The translations under genes were made by a program, and so were the position numbers. The notes beneath the pieces are model-generated. The model did no database searches. It had not been told where the DNA came from and saw only the letters and a program-made list of their open reading frames with translations. From Natronosalvus amylolyticus (GTDB taxonomy: Archaea > Halobacteriota > Halobacteria > Halobacteriales > Natrialbaceae), in assembly GCF_024298845.1 (NCBI RefSeq), contig NZ_CP101156.1, positions 3,348,001-3,412,000 of the forward strand: a stretch of 64,000 nt of DNA, given 5' to 3'. Positions 1 to 7,508 of this stretch are shown here, in pieces; the stretch's first letter is position 1; every line of letters starts with the position of its first letter.

Positions 1-642
1 AAGCGAGACGGCGAGGACAATAGCTCCGGTTCCTCGATTGATGACCGTCGCGTGTCTGGTGAGAACGGTGACGATGCGACGCCCGGCCGTTTCGGACAGG
101 AGCGCGAACGCGAGCAGCGGTGCTCCCATCCCGAGACCGAACGCCAGGAAGCCGAGCATGCCGTGCGCCCAGGTGTCAAAGAGGATGGGGACGCGGGTGA
201 AAAAGAGGGCGATAAGCGCCGGATTACACGGAAGGACGATCGCCCCGAAGAAAAAGCCGTAACCGAAGGCGGTTAGCGAGGGGTAGCGCGTCTGTGGTGG
301 CTCGAGGGTCGGAATTCGGTTGAATAGTTTCAGGTCGGCGAGCAGGACGATACCGATTACGCCGAGAATGGCGAAGGCGACAGGCGAGACCGTTTCGATC
401 ACTCGAGTCAGGGACGTCTCGAGGACGGTGGTGAATACGAAGCCAACGAGTGCCATGCAGGCCAGTACGCCACCGACGACGAGCACGCCGAGGACTGCGG
501 GCGAGAGCGGTCGACCGTCGCGCCCTTCTGCGGAGGCGAGATACGAGATAAACGCCGGATACAGCGGCAGGACGCAGACGGTCGTCAGCGGCGTTCCAAC
601 GCCGATAACGAACAGTTCGAAGAGTCGTGCGGCGAGGGTCAT
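1..642 (-). CDS. CcdA/DsbD-type transmembrane electron carrier (partial)
   Basis: This membrane protein belongs to the CcdA family, which passes reducing power from cytoplasmic thioredoxin across the membrane to extracytoplasmic thioredoxin-like proteins. The first 214 residues are visible; the C-terminus lies beyond the window. Several hydrophobic segments can be read. The two family cysteines are in the usual context: C23 in TVCVLPLYP and C139 in VLPCNPALI. The gene starts 19 bp after the stop of the thioredoxin-like lipoprotein gene on the same strand, so the two probably form one transcript and one redox pair. No separate TATA box is seen in the short gap. A role in cytochrome c or surface disulfide maturation is inference. 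Confidence 0.85.
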   Translation of the reverse strand, partial: MTLAARLFELFVIGVGTPLTTVCVLPLYPAFISYLASAEGRDGRPLSPAVLGVLVVGGVLACMALVGFVFTTVLETSLTRVIETVSPVAFAILGVIGIVLLADLKLFNRIPTLEPPQTRYPSLTAFGYGFFFGAIVLPCNPALIALFFTRVPILFDTWAHGMLGFLAFGLGMGAPLLAFALLSETAGRRIVTVLTRHATVINRGTGAIVLAVSL

Positions 643-661
643 GGGTAGCTCCCAATTGCGG

Positions 662-1363
662 TCATAAGTAACAACCGTCCTCGAGTGCGGCCTCGAGGGT
701 GTCGGCGGATTTCACCCCATCCTCGAGTCGCTGTACGGTTCCGTCCGAACATCGCAAGACGACGGGAGCACTGGGCGGGTTCGCCATCGACTCGCCAAAC
801 TCGTCGACGAGGCTCCTGGTGACTTCGGGCGGCGCGACCGAAAAGTACCAGTCGAACCCGTGTTCGTTGGCGTGCTCGCGGACGGCGTCTGCGTCCTCGT
901 TCGGGTCTACGTTGAGGCCGACCGTGATGACCTCGTCGCCGACGCGTTCGTGTAACGTCGCCGACTCGTGTTGTTGTTGTCGACAGGTGGAACACCAGAC
1001 GGCGAAGGTTTCGAGAAAGACCGGCCGATCGAAATCTGCGACGGCAAACCAGTCGCCGGTCAAAACGTCCTCGAGTTCGGTCGTCTCCCAGACTGAACCA
1101 GTTTGCGTGTCGGCATCGTTCGACTGGTCGTCGCCGTCGGGCTGATTTTCGTCGTCGTTACCGTTTCCTGCGTCGGTCGATTGGGTTCCAGCACCCTCCG
1201 AGCCGTCTCCTTCGGTGTCGGCCTCTCCTTCGTGGTGACCGTTCTGATCGGTCGCCCCTTCACTCGGTTCGTCGCCATCCGTGTCGCCCTCTAGACAGCC
1301 GGCACCGGCGATTGTACCGCCCGCGAGGACACTGAGGAGGGCGCGTCGTGATGGTGTCGCCAT
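662..1363 (-). CDS. Thioredoxin-like (TlpA/redoxin) lipoprotein
   Basis: This 233-residue exported protein has a thioredoxin fold with the redox motif WCSTC (C124/C127) and a cis-proline region PPSAPVV. The N-terminus PSRRALLSVLAGGTIAGAGC combines a twin-arginine-like pair with a lipobox, so lipid anchoring at C23 is likely. Residues 24-90 form a very acidic, low-complexity linker that would hold the domain away from the membrane. An upstream in-frame codon at 1423 exists. I chose 1363 because a palindromic TATA box (GTATATATAC, 1386-1395) lies 27 bp upstream, giving a leaderless start. The downstream CcdA-type gene is the obvious electron donor. Confidence 0.85.
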   Translation of the reverse strand: MATPSRRALLSVLAGGTIAGAGCLEGDTDGDEPSEGATDQNGHHEGEADTEGDGSEGAGTQSTDAGNGNDDENQPDGDDQSNDADTQTGSVWETTELEDVLTGDWFAVADFDRPVFLETFAVWCSTCRQQQHESATLHERVGDEVITVGLNVDPNEDADAVREHANEHGFDWYFSVAPPEVTRSLVDEFGESMANPPSAPVVLRCSDGTVQRLEDGVKSADTLEAALEDGCYL

Positions 1364-1385
1364 AGGCGGCCGGAACAACGGACCC

Positions 1386-1395
1386 GTATATATAC
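1386..1395 (-). promoter_or_regulatory. TATA box of the thioredoxin-like gene
   Basis: GTATATATAC is centred 27 bp upstream of the ATG at 1363, the spacing expected for a leaderless haloarchaeal transcript. It supports the internal start over the one at 1423. Confidence 0.7.
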
Positions 1396-1629
1396 CGGCT
1401 GTGGTCGTGTGCTTCCCACACACCCGATTTCACCGTAGGCGGCCCGAAAAAGTCGGTATCGGGTCCCTACGGACTTACGGGCCAACGGGTGCTTCGATCC
1501 GGACCTCGGTGTGTCCGCCGATTTCGAACCCCCTGAACTCGAGTGCGTTGGCTTATTACCTTCGAGTTCACTCGACCAGTTGGCCTCGAGTACGTTGGCG
1601 CTTCACCCTCGACGGGGTTCGACCTCTTG

Positions 1630-1713
1630 TATAGTAGCCAGTGGAAGTCATTGTACACCCTCTCACAAGACGGCGTCGTGAGAGGTGTGTACATCGTTTC
1701 ACTGGCTACTATA
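1630..1713. repeat. Palindromic repeat family A, copy 1
   Basis: This 84-bp imperfect palindrome has perfect 14-bp ends, TATAGTAGCCAGTG and its complement. The inner arms GTACACCCTCTCAC and GTGAGAGGTGTGTAC also pair, with a short centre. A second copy lies at 19538-19623. It has no coding capacity. Size and symmetry resemble a MITE or a REP-like element; I see no clear target-site duplication. Confidence 0.75.
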
Positions 1714-1826
1714 GTATCGCTTGAAGGTCGCGATGGAACTGATCGCCGTCAGCGGGATTTGTCACTGTGTGCCGCTCAGCGACGAACCAATCCGTCGTTG
1801 CTCAGGAAGCGACGACAACGAACGTT

Positions 1827-1906
1827 CATACGGTTTCCGTCGTTTTACCGATGATTGCCCGTAGCGGGGCGACAATCACCGAAAAAGGGTACAGCATACC
1901 GTATCA
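1827..1906. repeat. Palindromic repeat family B, copy 1
   Basis: This 80-bp palindrome runs from CATACGGTTTCC to ACCGTATCA, with inner arms TGATTGCCC and CGACAATCACCG. It matches 10675-10758. Its right end contains the TGA stop (1904-1906) of the DUF420 gene, so the element begins exactly where that gene ends. It could act as a terminator or be an insertion that replaced the original stop. Confidence 0.75.
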
Positions 1907-2506
1907 CCCGACGACGAGCCAGGCGAACTCGTAGGCGTAAATGTGATCGAGCATGAGGTACGTGACGACGCCCAGAATCAGACTCAACAGCCAGGCGCCA
2001 GCGGCAAAGCGGCCGACTCGAGCGTGGGCAGTCTCGCGGAGTTCGGCGGGCGTGTGTGTTAGCCCGAGCAGGAGTGCGTACAGCACCAGCGGGACGGCCA
2101 GAATCGAGAGCAGAATGTGGATTGCGAGCATCGCCAGATACGCGGAGGTGACGAGGTCGGGGCCGACGAACTGTTTGGTTCCGCCCCCGCCGACGCGAAC
2201 CAGGTAGACGACCAGAAATAGCAGGATGAGGGCGAAGGCAGTTACCATCGAGTAGCGGTGTTTTTCGACGTCCCCGGCGCGGATGTAGTACCAACCGGCG
2301 GCCAGAAACATGGTCGTCGTCGCGTTGATAACCGCGATGACGCTCGAGAAGAGGTTCACCTGCTCGTTGCTCAACTCGGGATAGATGGGGAGGTCGAGAA
2401 CGAACGTTCCGATGACGAGACTGTAGCCGACGACTGTGAGGACGATGGCCGTCTCGAGCGTGTTGTTCCGCACTCGTTGTCGTGCGGTCGCGGTCGCAGG
2501 AGCCAT
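1904..2506 (-). CDS. DUF420 (YozB/CtaM-like) membrane protein
   Basis: This 200-residue integral membrane protein has about five hydrophobic helices and belongs to the DUF420 family. Its histidines lie in family-typical places (EKHRYS, LAIHILL, LDHIY). Bacterial relatives (CtaM/YozB) are needed for assembly of heme-copper oxidases, so an oxidase-assembly role is plausible but not shown here. ATG at 2506 has an AT-rich box (CAAATACC, 2531-2538) 27 bp upstream, supporting a leaderless start. The stop codon lies inside palindromic element B. The gene faces away from the tandem repeats at 2611-2803. Confidence 0.8.
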   Translation of the reverse strand: MAPATATARQRVRNNTLETAIVLTVVGYSLVIGTFVLDLPIYPELSNEQVNLFSSVIAVINATTTMFLAAGWYYIRAGDVEKHRYSMVTAFALILLFLVVYLVRVGGGGTKQFVGPDLVTSAYLAMLAIHILLSILAVPLVLYALLLGLTHTPAELRETAHARVGRFAAGAWLLSLILGVVTYLMLDHIYAYEFAWLVVG

Positions 2507-2610
2507 TACTCGAGGTTAGGGAAACGGGGGTATTTGTCTTGTCGTTCCGGAACGCCTGGGTGTCCACACGATGTTATGTATTGTCTGTGAAGTAATTCAT
2601 TCGCAAATTG

Positions 2611-2673
2611 CTACTTAACACTACTATACCACTATCCAACACTACTATACCACTACTTAACACTACTAATGGT
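2611..2673. repeat. 21-bp tandem repeat, three copies
   Basis: Three adjacent 21-bp units begin at 2611, 2632 and 2653. The core AACACTACTA is shared by all three. The third unit diverges at its end. There are no spacers, so this is not a CRISPR array. Function is unknown; it could be a cluster of protein sites or a slippage product. Confidence 0.85.
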
Positions 2674-2718
2674 GTAGTATATGTCAGCCCTGCGTAATCG
2701 ATGGATGTCACGGTAGGC

Positions 2719-2803
2719 GTGTAGATCGTTACATTGTGTACATCGTTACATTGTGCACCTCGTTTCACTGTGCACCCTGCTTCACTGTGTACCTCGTTTC
2801 CCT
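2719..2803. repeat. 17-bp tandem repeat, five copies
   Basis: Five head-to-tail 17-bp units begin at 2719, 2736, 2753, 2770 and 2787. The consensus is close to GTGYACMTCGTTWCAYT. The unit resembles one arm of palindromic family A (GTACATCGTTTCACTG at 1689-1704), which suggests a shared origin or shared binding protein. Confidence 0.85.
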
Positions 2804-2990
2804 TGCTTCACAATTGCGTCTGGCACCCAACGAGAAAGGTTGCGTCGAACGCCACCTTTTTGCCTGCTGGTCGCCCAGGGAAGTGTACATGGTCTCACAG
2901 ACGATGGATCGAGTTCCGAGTCGTTTCTAAATGCTTTTTCCTGTCCACACGCGCTCCACCCGTGAGCGTCAGCGAGGTCGGTGATCGTCG

Positions 2991-3785
2991 ATGTTGAAAA
3001 ACACCGCAACTCGAGCGACCGCTCTCGAGGCTGCGGGCCTCGACGCCGTAGCGATCAAACCGGCTGAGTGTACGGTCTCCGACGCCGTCGACCTGCCGGT
3101 CGAAACGGTCGCAATCGATTACGAAGGGCGAGCACACCTGCCCGATTTCGATACGCTCGAGGCACTGGCCGAATCCGGAGCGGTCCGTCTGACGACGCCG
3201 GTTCGCGCCGACGGATTCGACCCGCTCGGCGACGATTCGTTGGTGCCGACGATTCCCGACGGCGTCGACCGGGTGCTCGTGGCCGGTCACGCCGCGTACC
3301 TCACGGAAGCCGAGCAGACCCGGTCGGTCGCCCCGCGCCTCGGTGCTGCCCTCGAGCGGGCCCCCGACGCCTGGGTCGGCACCGAAAGCGTCGAACGGAT
3401 CGCGATGGCGACCGGTGCAACCCAGTACGACCTGCTGTCGCGCACGACCGAGCGGGAGGTGCGCGCGGTCCGGGCCGCCGGCTTCGACGGCGACATCGTC
3501 GTCTACGCGCCGACTGTCTTGACCGCAGACGAAGACGCCGTTCTCGATGCCGTCGGTGCGTACGTCTCGAGACGCCGACCGGTCGCTCGAGCCTTGCCCG
3601 ATGGTGCACCCACTGACGCCTCGGCGACGGGGCGCGCACGCGAGGTCTTGCTCGCAGCGGCCGAGGACTACGCGCTGGTCGGGACGGCCGATGCGGTCGG
3701 TACACAGACGGCGGCACTGCGGGAAGCAGGCGTGACGACCGTCGCTGGGTATCCAGCCCGGGGGCTCGAGTCGTTCCTCGAGTAG
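2991..3785 (+). CDS. Conserved haloarchaeal protein, possibly barrel-like
   Basis: I do not recognise a characterised family for this 264-residue soluble acidic protein; it resembles conserved haloarchaeal proteins given only DUF names. Alternating short hydrophobic strands and helices (ETVAIDYEG, RVLVAGHAAYL, GDIVVYAPTVL, ALVGTADAVG) suggest an alpha/beta barrel. No catalytic motif is obvious. The start follows a purine-rich GGTGATC about 7 bp upstream. A T-rich box at 2931-2940 predicts a transcript with a leader of roughly 30 nt. It is the first plus-strand gene after the tandem repeats. Confidence 0.7.
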   Translation: MLKNTATRATALEAAGLDAVAIKPAECTVSDAVDLPVETVAIDYEGRAHLPDFDTLEALAESGAVRLTTPVRADGFDPLGDDSLVPTIPDGVDRVLVAGHAAYLTEAEQTRSVAPRLGAALERAPDAWVGTESVERIAMATGATQYDLLSRTTEREVRAVRAAGFDGDIVVYAPTVLTADEDAVLDAVGAYVSRRRPVARALPDGAPTDASATGRAREVLLAAAEDYALVGTADAVGTQTAALREAGVTTVAGYPARGLESFLE

Positions 3786-3863
3786 GGCTGTACACGTTTC
3801 CTCGAATCGAGTTCGATAGTCACGTGAGATGCTATTAAGTCACTGCCCCACGACCCTCTCCGT

Positions 3864-4355
3864 ATGCCGTTCGATGTCAAAGAAACCGTGCTTCCGGGAG
3901 TTGGCAAACGCTACGAACTGTATCTCGATGCGAACCGTAGCATTGCCATCGTGGTTCGTTCATCGGGGGAACGACAGGTGTACTTTCGGGAGAATCCAAA
4001 CGACGATTACGAGGAACAGTACGCGCTGACGGACTCACAGGCGCGGACGCTAGGGCTCTTTCTGGTCGGGGCGTACTACCAGCCCATCGCAGGACAGCTT
4101 TCCGAGGAAACCAGCAGCGGAGAACACATCCAGTGGTATTCGGTCACTGAGGAGTCCGGTCTCGCCGGTGCTCGCGAAGACGAGGTCGTGATCGAATCGA
4201 AAACTGAGACGACGCTCCTCGGCCTCGAGCGCGACGGCGAGGTCAGGTCGGTGATCGAGAACGACGTCGTCTTCGAGGTCGGAGACCGACTCATCGTTAT
4301 CGGGACGGCGGATGCACATCAGGAACTCGAGCGATTGTTGGACAGGATTTCGTAG
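3864..4355 (+). CDS. KhtT-like RCK_C regulatory subunit of a cation/proton antiporter
   Basis: This 163-residue protein begins with the KhtT-type segment around LPGVGKRYEL. It ends with a TrkA-C (RCK_C) domain of about 70 residues from the GAREDEVVIES region, including VIENDVVFEVGDRLIVIGT. KhtT-type subunits gate potassium/proton antiporters in response to nucleotides or pH. No antiporter gene is nearby, so its partner must be elsewhere, or it acts alone. TATTAAGT (3833-3840) lies 27 bp before the ATG, consistent with a leaderless monocistronic transcript. Confidence 0.8.
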   Translation: MPFDVKETVLPGVGKRYELYLDANRSIAIVVRSSGERQVYFRENPNDDYEEQYALTDSQARTLGLFLVGAYYQPIAGQLSEETSSGEHIQWYSVTEESGLAGAREDEVVIESKTETTLLGLERDGEVRSVIENDVVFEVGDRLIVIGTADAHQELERLLDRIS

Positions 4356-4450
4356 CAACGTCGTATCCGTCCGCGTACTTCCTCCCGGCTTCCTTCTTTC
4401 GACGCCCAGTCACCGATACTATAAGTGGCCGGCCCGCCCACCGTCTGGCA

Positions 4451-5215
4451 ATGACTCTGCTCGCCGAACAGACGACGACAGAGGCGGCGACGACGCTCGA
4501 GGGTGCCGACGTCGCCGTCTTGCCCGTCGGAAGCACGGAGCAACACGGACCAGCGCTCCCGCTGGGAATGGACCACATGGCTGCCGAGGCGTTCGCGAAG
4601 ACCGCCCGGGAGCGCGATGACGCCGTCGTCTTGCCGACGATTCCGGTCGGCGTCAGCGTCCATCACCGTCAGTTCGACGGGACGCTGTACGTCTCCGAGG
4701 AGGCGTTCGAATCGTTCGTCAGAGAGACACTCGAGAGTCTGGCCGAACACGGGTGTCGGAAGGCCGTGGTTGTGAACGGTCACGGCGGGAATTCGAACGC
4801 GCTTCGCAGCGCGGCACGAACGCTTCGTGATGCGGAAACGATGTTCGCTCCACCGTGGAACTGGTGGGATAGCGTTGGGGACCTCGCCGACGAGTTATTC
4901 GAGGAGGCCGGCGGCCACGCAGACGCCATGGAATCGAGCGTCCTCTGGCACGTTCGCGAGGACCTGATTCGACCGGCCGAACTCGAGGCCGCCGAGGCGG
5001 GAGCCAGCGACGGCTGGGGCGAGTCCGTCCACGGAGCCAATCTGGGATTCGACACCATCGACTTCTCGGAGTCTGGTGCCGTCGGAAAGCCGACGCAGGC
5101 GAGCCCGGAGGCGGGCGCTCAGCTATTTGGGGCTGCTCGGGATGAACTGCACGCGCTGCTCGATTGGTTAGTCGAGCGTCCGCTCGAGTCGTGCTGGTCA
5201 CGGGGGCACGTATGA
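4451..5215 (+). CDS. Creatininase family protein, ArfB-like deformylase candidate
   Basis: This 254-residue metal-dependent amidohydrolase carries the family motifs LPVGSTEQHGPALPLGMDH near residues 25-45 and VVNGHGGN near 115, which bind two metals. In archaea the closest studied member is ArfB, the formamide hydrolase of riboflavin/F420 biosynthesis; creatininase itself is unlikely here. ACTATAAG at 4418-4425 predicts a leaderless start at 4451. The stop overlaps the start of the following FAD oxidoreductase by ATGA, so the two are co-translated. That pairing is not an obvious part of the riboflavin pathway and leaves the exact substrate open. Confidence 0.75.
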   Translation: MTLLAEQTTTEAATTLEGADVAVLPVGSTEQHGPALPLGMDHMAAEAFAKTARERDDAVVLPTIPVGVSVHHRQFDGTLYVSEEAFESFVRETLESLAEHGCRKAVVVNGHGGNSNALRSAARTLRDAETMFAPPWNWWDSVGDLADELFEEAGGHADAMESSVLWHVREDLIRPAELEAAEAGASDGWGESVHGANLGFDTIDFSESGAVGKPTQASPEAGAQLFGAARDELHALLDWLVERPLESCWSRGHV

Positions 5216-6441
5216 GCGACGGTCCGGTGGAGGCTCCTGGGCTTGACGGGTCTGATATCGCCGTCGGCGCGGACGCGTTCGTCGACCGTGGTGCCGGTCT
5301 CGAGGTCGCCGTCGTCGGAGCGGGTGCGGTCGGCGCGACGGCCGCCTACGACCTGGCGCGGGAGGGCGCGTCAGTCACCCTGTACGAGAAAGGCGGGATT
5401 GCGAGTGGCTCGAGCGGGCGGGCGGCAGGCGTCTGTTACAACGCGTTTGCCGACGAACTGGACGCCGAGATTGCGGCCGACGCCATCGAACGCTTTCGCA
5501 CGCTTTCGGGCGACGAGACGTTCCCGTTCACGGAGTGCCCGTACGTCTGGCTCGTGCGCGAGGGCGACGACCAACGAGTCGACCTGATCCGTGGGGGTAT
5601 TCGGGAGATGCAAGAAAACGGGGTGGTCGCCCTCGAGGTCGGTCCCGACGAACTGGCCGAGCGTTTCCCCGATCTGCGAACTGACGACGTAGCCGTTGGG
5701 GGTATCGCTGGGGCTGCCGGCTACACTGACCCTGCCAGATACACGGCCTGTCTGGCTGCGGCAGCAAGCGGGGCTGGTGCCACCATCGAGACGGAGACGC
5801 CCGTCGGGGTTCGAACCGACCCGCCACGAGTCGTACCGACGGCCGATTCGAACTCGGTCGACGACGAACGCGAGTACGACGCCGTCCTCGTCGCGGCAGG
5901 CGGCCACACGAAGGCTATTCTCGAGGCTGCGAGTGTCCCGATAGCCATGAAGCCCTATCGCGTCCAGGCGCTGACGGCAACCGAAACGATTACCGAACCG
6001 ATGTGTTACGACGCGACGGGCGGATTTTACGTCCGGCCGCACGAGATGGGCCTACTCGCCGGCAACGGGACGGAGACGGTCGAGATCGACCCGGATTCGT
6101 ACGATCGATCGGCCAACCCCGACTTTGCGGCGTCGCTGATCGACCGCGTCACCCACCGATTTCCCGACCTCGAGGTCGACGAAAACGCGGTCGCTCGAGC
6201 CTGGGCAGGCGTCTGTACGGCCACGCCAGATCAGGACCCGCTCGTGGGCGAGGTAGCGCAAGGCGTGTACGTCGCGACTGGATTCCAGGGGCACGGCTTC
6301 ATGCGTGCTCCGGCTATCGGTGCACAGGTCGCCGATCAGCTGCTCGGCGGCGACGGAATCGATCGATTCGACCCAACACGTTTCGACGGCGACGAATCGT
6401 TCGACATCGTGGAAGGAATGGATCTCGACGGCCTCGAGTGA
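5212..6441 (+). CDS. FAD-dependent D-amino-acid/glycine oxidase family enzyme
   Basis: This 409-residue flavoprotein of the DAO superfamily oxidises an amine or amino acid. The Rossmann dinucleotide motif is VAVVGAGAVGATAAYDLA near residues 28-45. A typical C-terminal FAD contact follows in VYVATGFQGHGFMRAP. The start was set at the ATG overlapping the upstream stop (ATGA, 5212-5215), which removes 16 residues from the longest frame. Coupling to the creatininase-family gene suggests a two-step route in which an amide is hydrolysed and the resulting amine oxidised, as in creatine/sarcosine degradation; that is inference. Confidence 0.8.
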   Translation: MSDGPVEAPGLDGSDIAVGADAFVDRGAGLEVAVVGAGAVGATAAYDLAREGASVTLYEKGGIASGSSGRAAGVCYNAFADELDAEIAADAIERFRTLSGDETFPFTECPYVWLVREGDDQRVDLIRGGIREMQENGVVALEVGPDELAERFPDLRTDDVAVGGIAGAAGYTDPARYTACLAAAASGAGATIETETPVGVRTDPPRVVPTADSNSVDDEREYDAVLVAAGGHTKAILEAASVPIAMKPYRVQALTATETITEPMCYDATGGFYVRPHEMGLLAGNGTETVEIDPDSYDRSANPDFAASLIDRVTHRFPDLEVDENAVARAWAGVCTATPDQDPLVGEVAQGVYVATGFQGHGFMRAPAIGAQVADQLLGGDGIDRFDPTRFDGDESFDIVEGMDLDGLE

Positions 6442-6465
6442 CCGGTCGTATTTCTGCGCTCCCCG

Positions 6466-6978
6466 TTAATCGTCGGAGTTGACGGTCGTTTCGGAATCCG
6501 TTTCGTCGCTGATACCGGATTCGGCCGTCGGCGTCTCGTCTTGGAACTCGTGGGGTTCCTCGTTCGATGGGACTGGCGAATCCTCCTCGCCGCCCTCGCT
6601 CGAACCCTCTTTTGGGATCGATATCTGGAGGGTGCCGCTGTCGGTCAACTTGGCGGTGCCGGCATCAGGGTCGACGACTGCGTCGTCTGGGAGGGCTGCG
6701 TCCCCATCGAGGGCCATCCCTCGGCCGGGGAATCGCATCTCGAAGCCGTCGTGATACGATCGAAACCGGTCGATTCGAATCTTTACGTCCCCGTCGAGAT
6801 ACCGAACTTGCAGGTCCTCGGGCTCCGTGCCCGGGGCGTCGAAAACGACCAGATAGGAGGACTCGTTCTCGAGGATGTCGACGGGAAGGGATCGATGCTC
6901 CTGGACGTGACTGCTGGCGCGACCGACCTGCCGGTAGAGCGCGCCACCGACGGTCTCTCGCCACGATTTGAAATTCAC
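6466..6978 (-). CDS. Hsp20/alpha-crystallin family small heat-shock protein
   Basis: This 170-residue chaperone has a central alpha-crystallin domain (LPVDILENESSYLVVFDAPG through GTLQISIPKE) and a very acidic C-terminal tail of about 45 residues. The tail resembles those of haloarchaeal GvpH-type members. Such proteins hold unfolding proteins in the cytoplasm. The start is a GTG preceded by a good ribosome-binding site (AGGTGA, 6985-6990, six bases before). An AT-rich TTTATTTAG at 7082-7090 implies a leader of about 80 nt, unlike the leaderless neighbours, which may matter for heat control. Confidence 0.85.
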   Translation of the reverse strand: MNFKSWRETVGGALYRQVGRASSHVQEHRSLPVDILENESSYLVVFDAPGTEPEDLQVRYLDGDVKIRIDRFRSYHDGFEMRFPGRGMALDGDAALPDDAVVDPDAGTAKLTDSGTLQISIPKEGSSEGGEEDSPVPSNEEPHEFQDETPTAESGISDETDSETTVNSDD

Positions 6979-7148
6979 TTACGTTCACCTCACGGGGACG
7001 GCCTTCAGGGAAGCCATCCGGGGCGTGTTCCCCACCTACATAGCTGTATGCTGTCCCAGTTGTTATTCTTTTTGGGTGTGCTAAATAAACGTCAGACAAT
7101 TCGGTCTGGATTCGCCCCAGGCGTGTTTCGAGTGGATTTTCCGTGGGA

Positions 7149-7307
7149 TTAAACGTTGATCGCGACGAGACAATCCGTCCCGCCACAGACGGGACACTGC
7201 AGTTCGGAGACGCCGTAGTCGTCCGGCACGTCGTAGGTGTAGTGGTTCTCGAACATATCGAGGAAGCACTCGTCGTTGGTACACTCGATTTCCTGGGTTG
7301 GTGGCAT
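7149..7307 (-). CDS. Small zinc-ribbon protein (52 aa)
   Basis: This 52-residue protein carries two cysteine pairs, ECTNDEC near the N-terminus and CPVCGGTDC near the C-terminus, the pattern of a zinc ribbon. An aromatic acidic stretch (MFENHYTYDVPDDY) lies between them. The start is the ATG at 7307, immediately before PPTQEIEC. Similar tiny proteins of unknown function are conserved in haloarchaea. It is divergent from the radical SAM gene downstream on the other strand. Confidence 0.7.
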   Translation of the reverse strand: MPPTQEIECTNDECFLDMFENHYTYDVPDDYGVSELQCPVCGGTDCLVAINV

Positions 7308-7508
7308 GGAAGGGGGTTGTGCGAGCAACGGTATCAAACCACGGTTCGCGGCACTCGCCGCGTGTCGTCTCGAGAGAGCCAGCGTGTACGTCTCGAGTGA
7401 CCTCTCTCGAGTGAGTAGCTCGGCTGGGCGGTGGATGTTCGATCCCCAGTGGGACCATGGAGACTCCAGACAGTCACGGTTTTACCGCTCGAGGGGCTAC
7501 CCAGAGCC

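Larger units (their letters stand above)
1364..1903. other. Intergenic region holding two palindromic repeats
   Basis: This 540-bp gap between two minus-strand genes has no convincing gene. It contains the promoter of the thioredoxin-like gene, one copy of palindromic family A (1630-1713) and one copy of family B (1827-1906). The stretch 1400-1625 shows nothing else I can name. Confidence 0.7.
2507..2990. other. Divergent intergenic region with two tandem-repeat blocks
   Basis: This 484-bp region between divergent genes is AT-richer than its surroundings and has no convincing gene. It holds three 21-bp repeats (2611-2673) and five 17-bp repeats (2719-2803). A T-rich box (TGCTTTTTCC, 2931-2940) is placed to serve the gene at 2991. 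Short open frames here are by-products of the repeats. Confidence 0.7.

Noticed and set aside
2611-2803. CRISPR-like repeat array
   Set aside because: The 21-bp and 17-bp units are directly adjacent with no spacers, and no cas genes are present.
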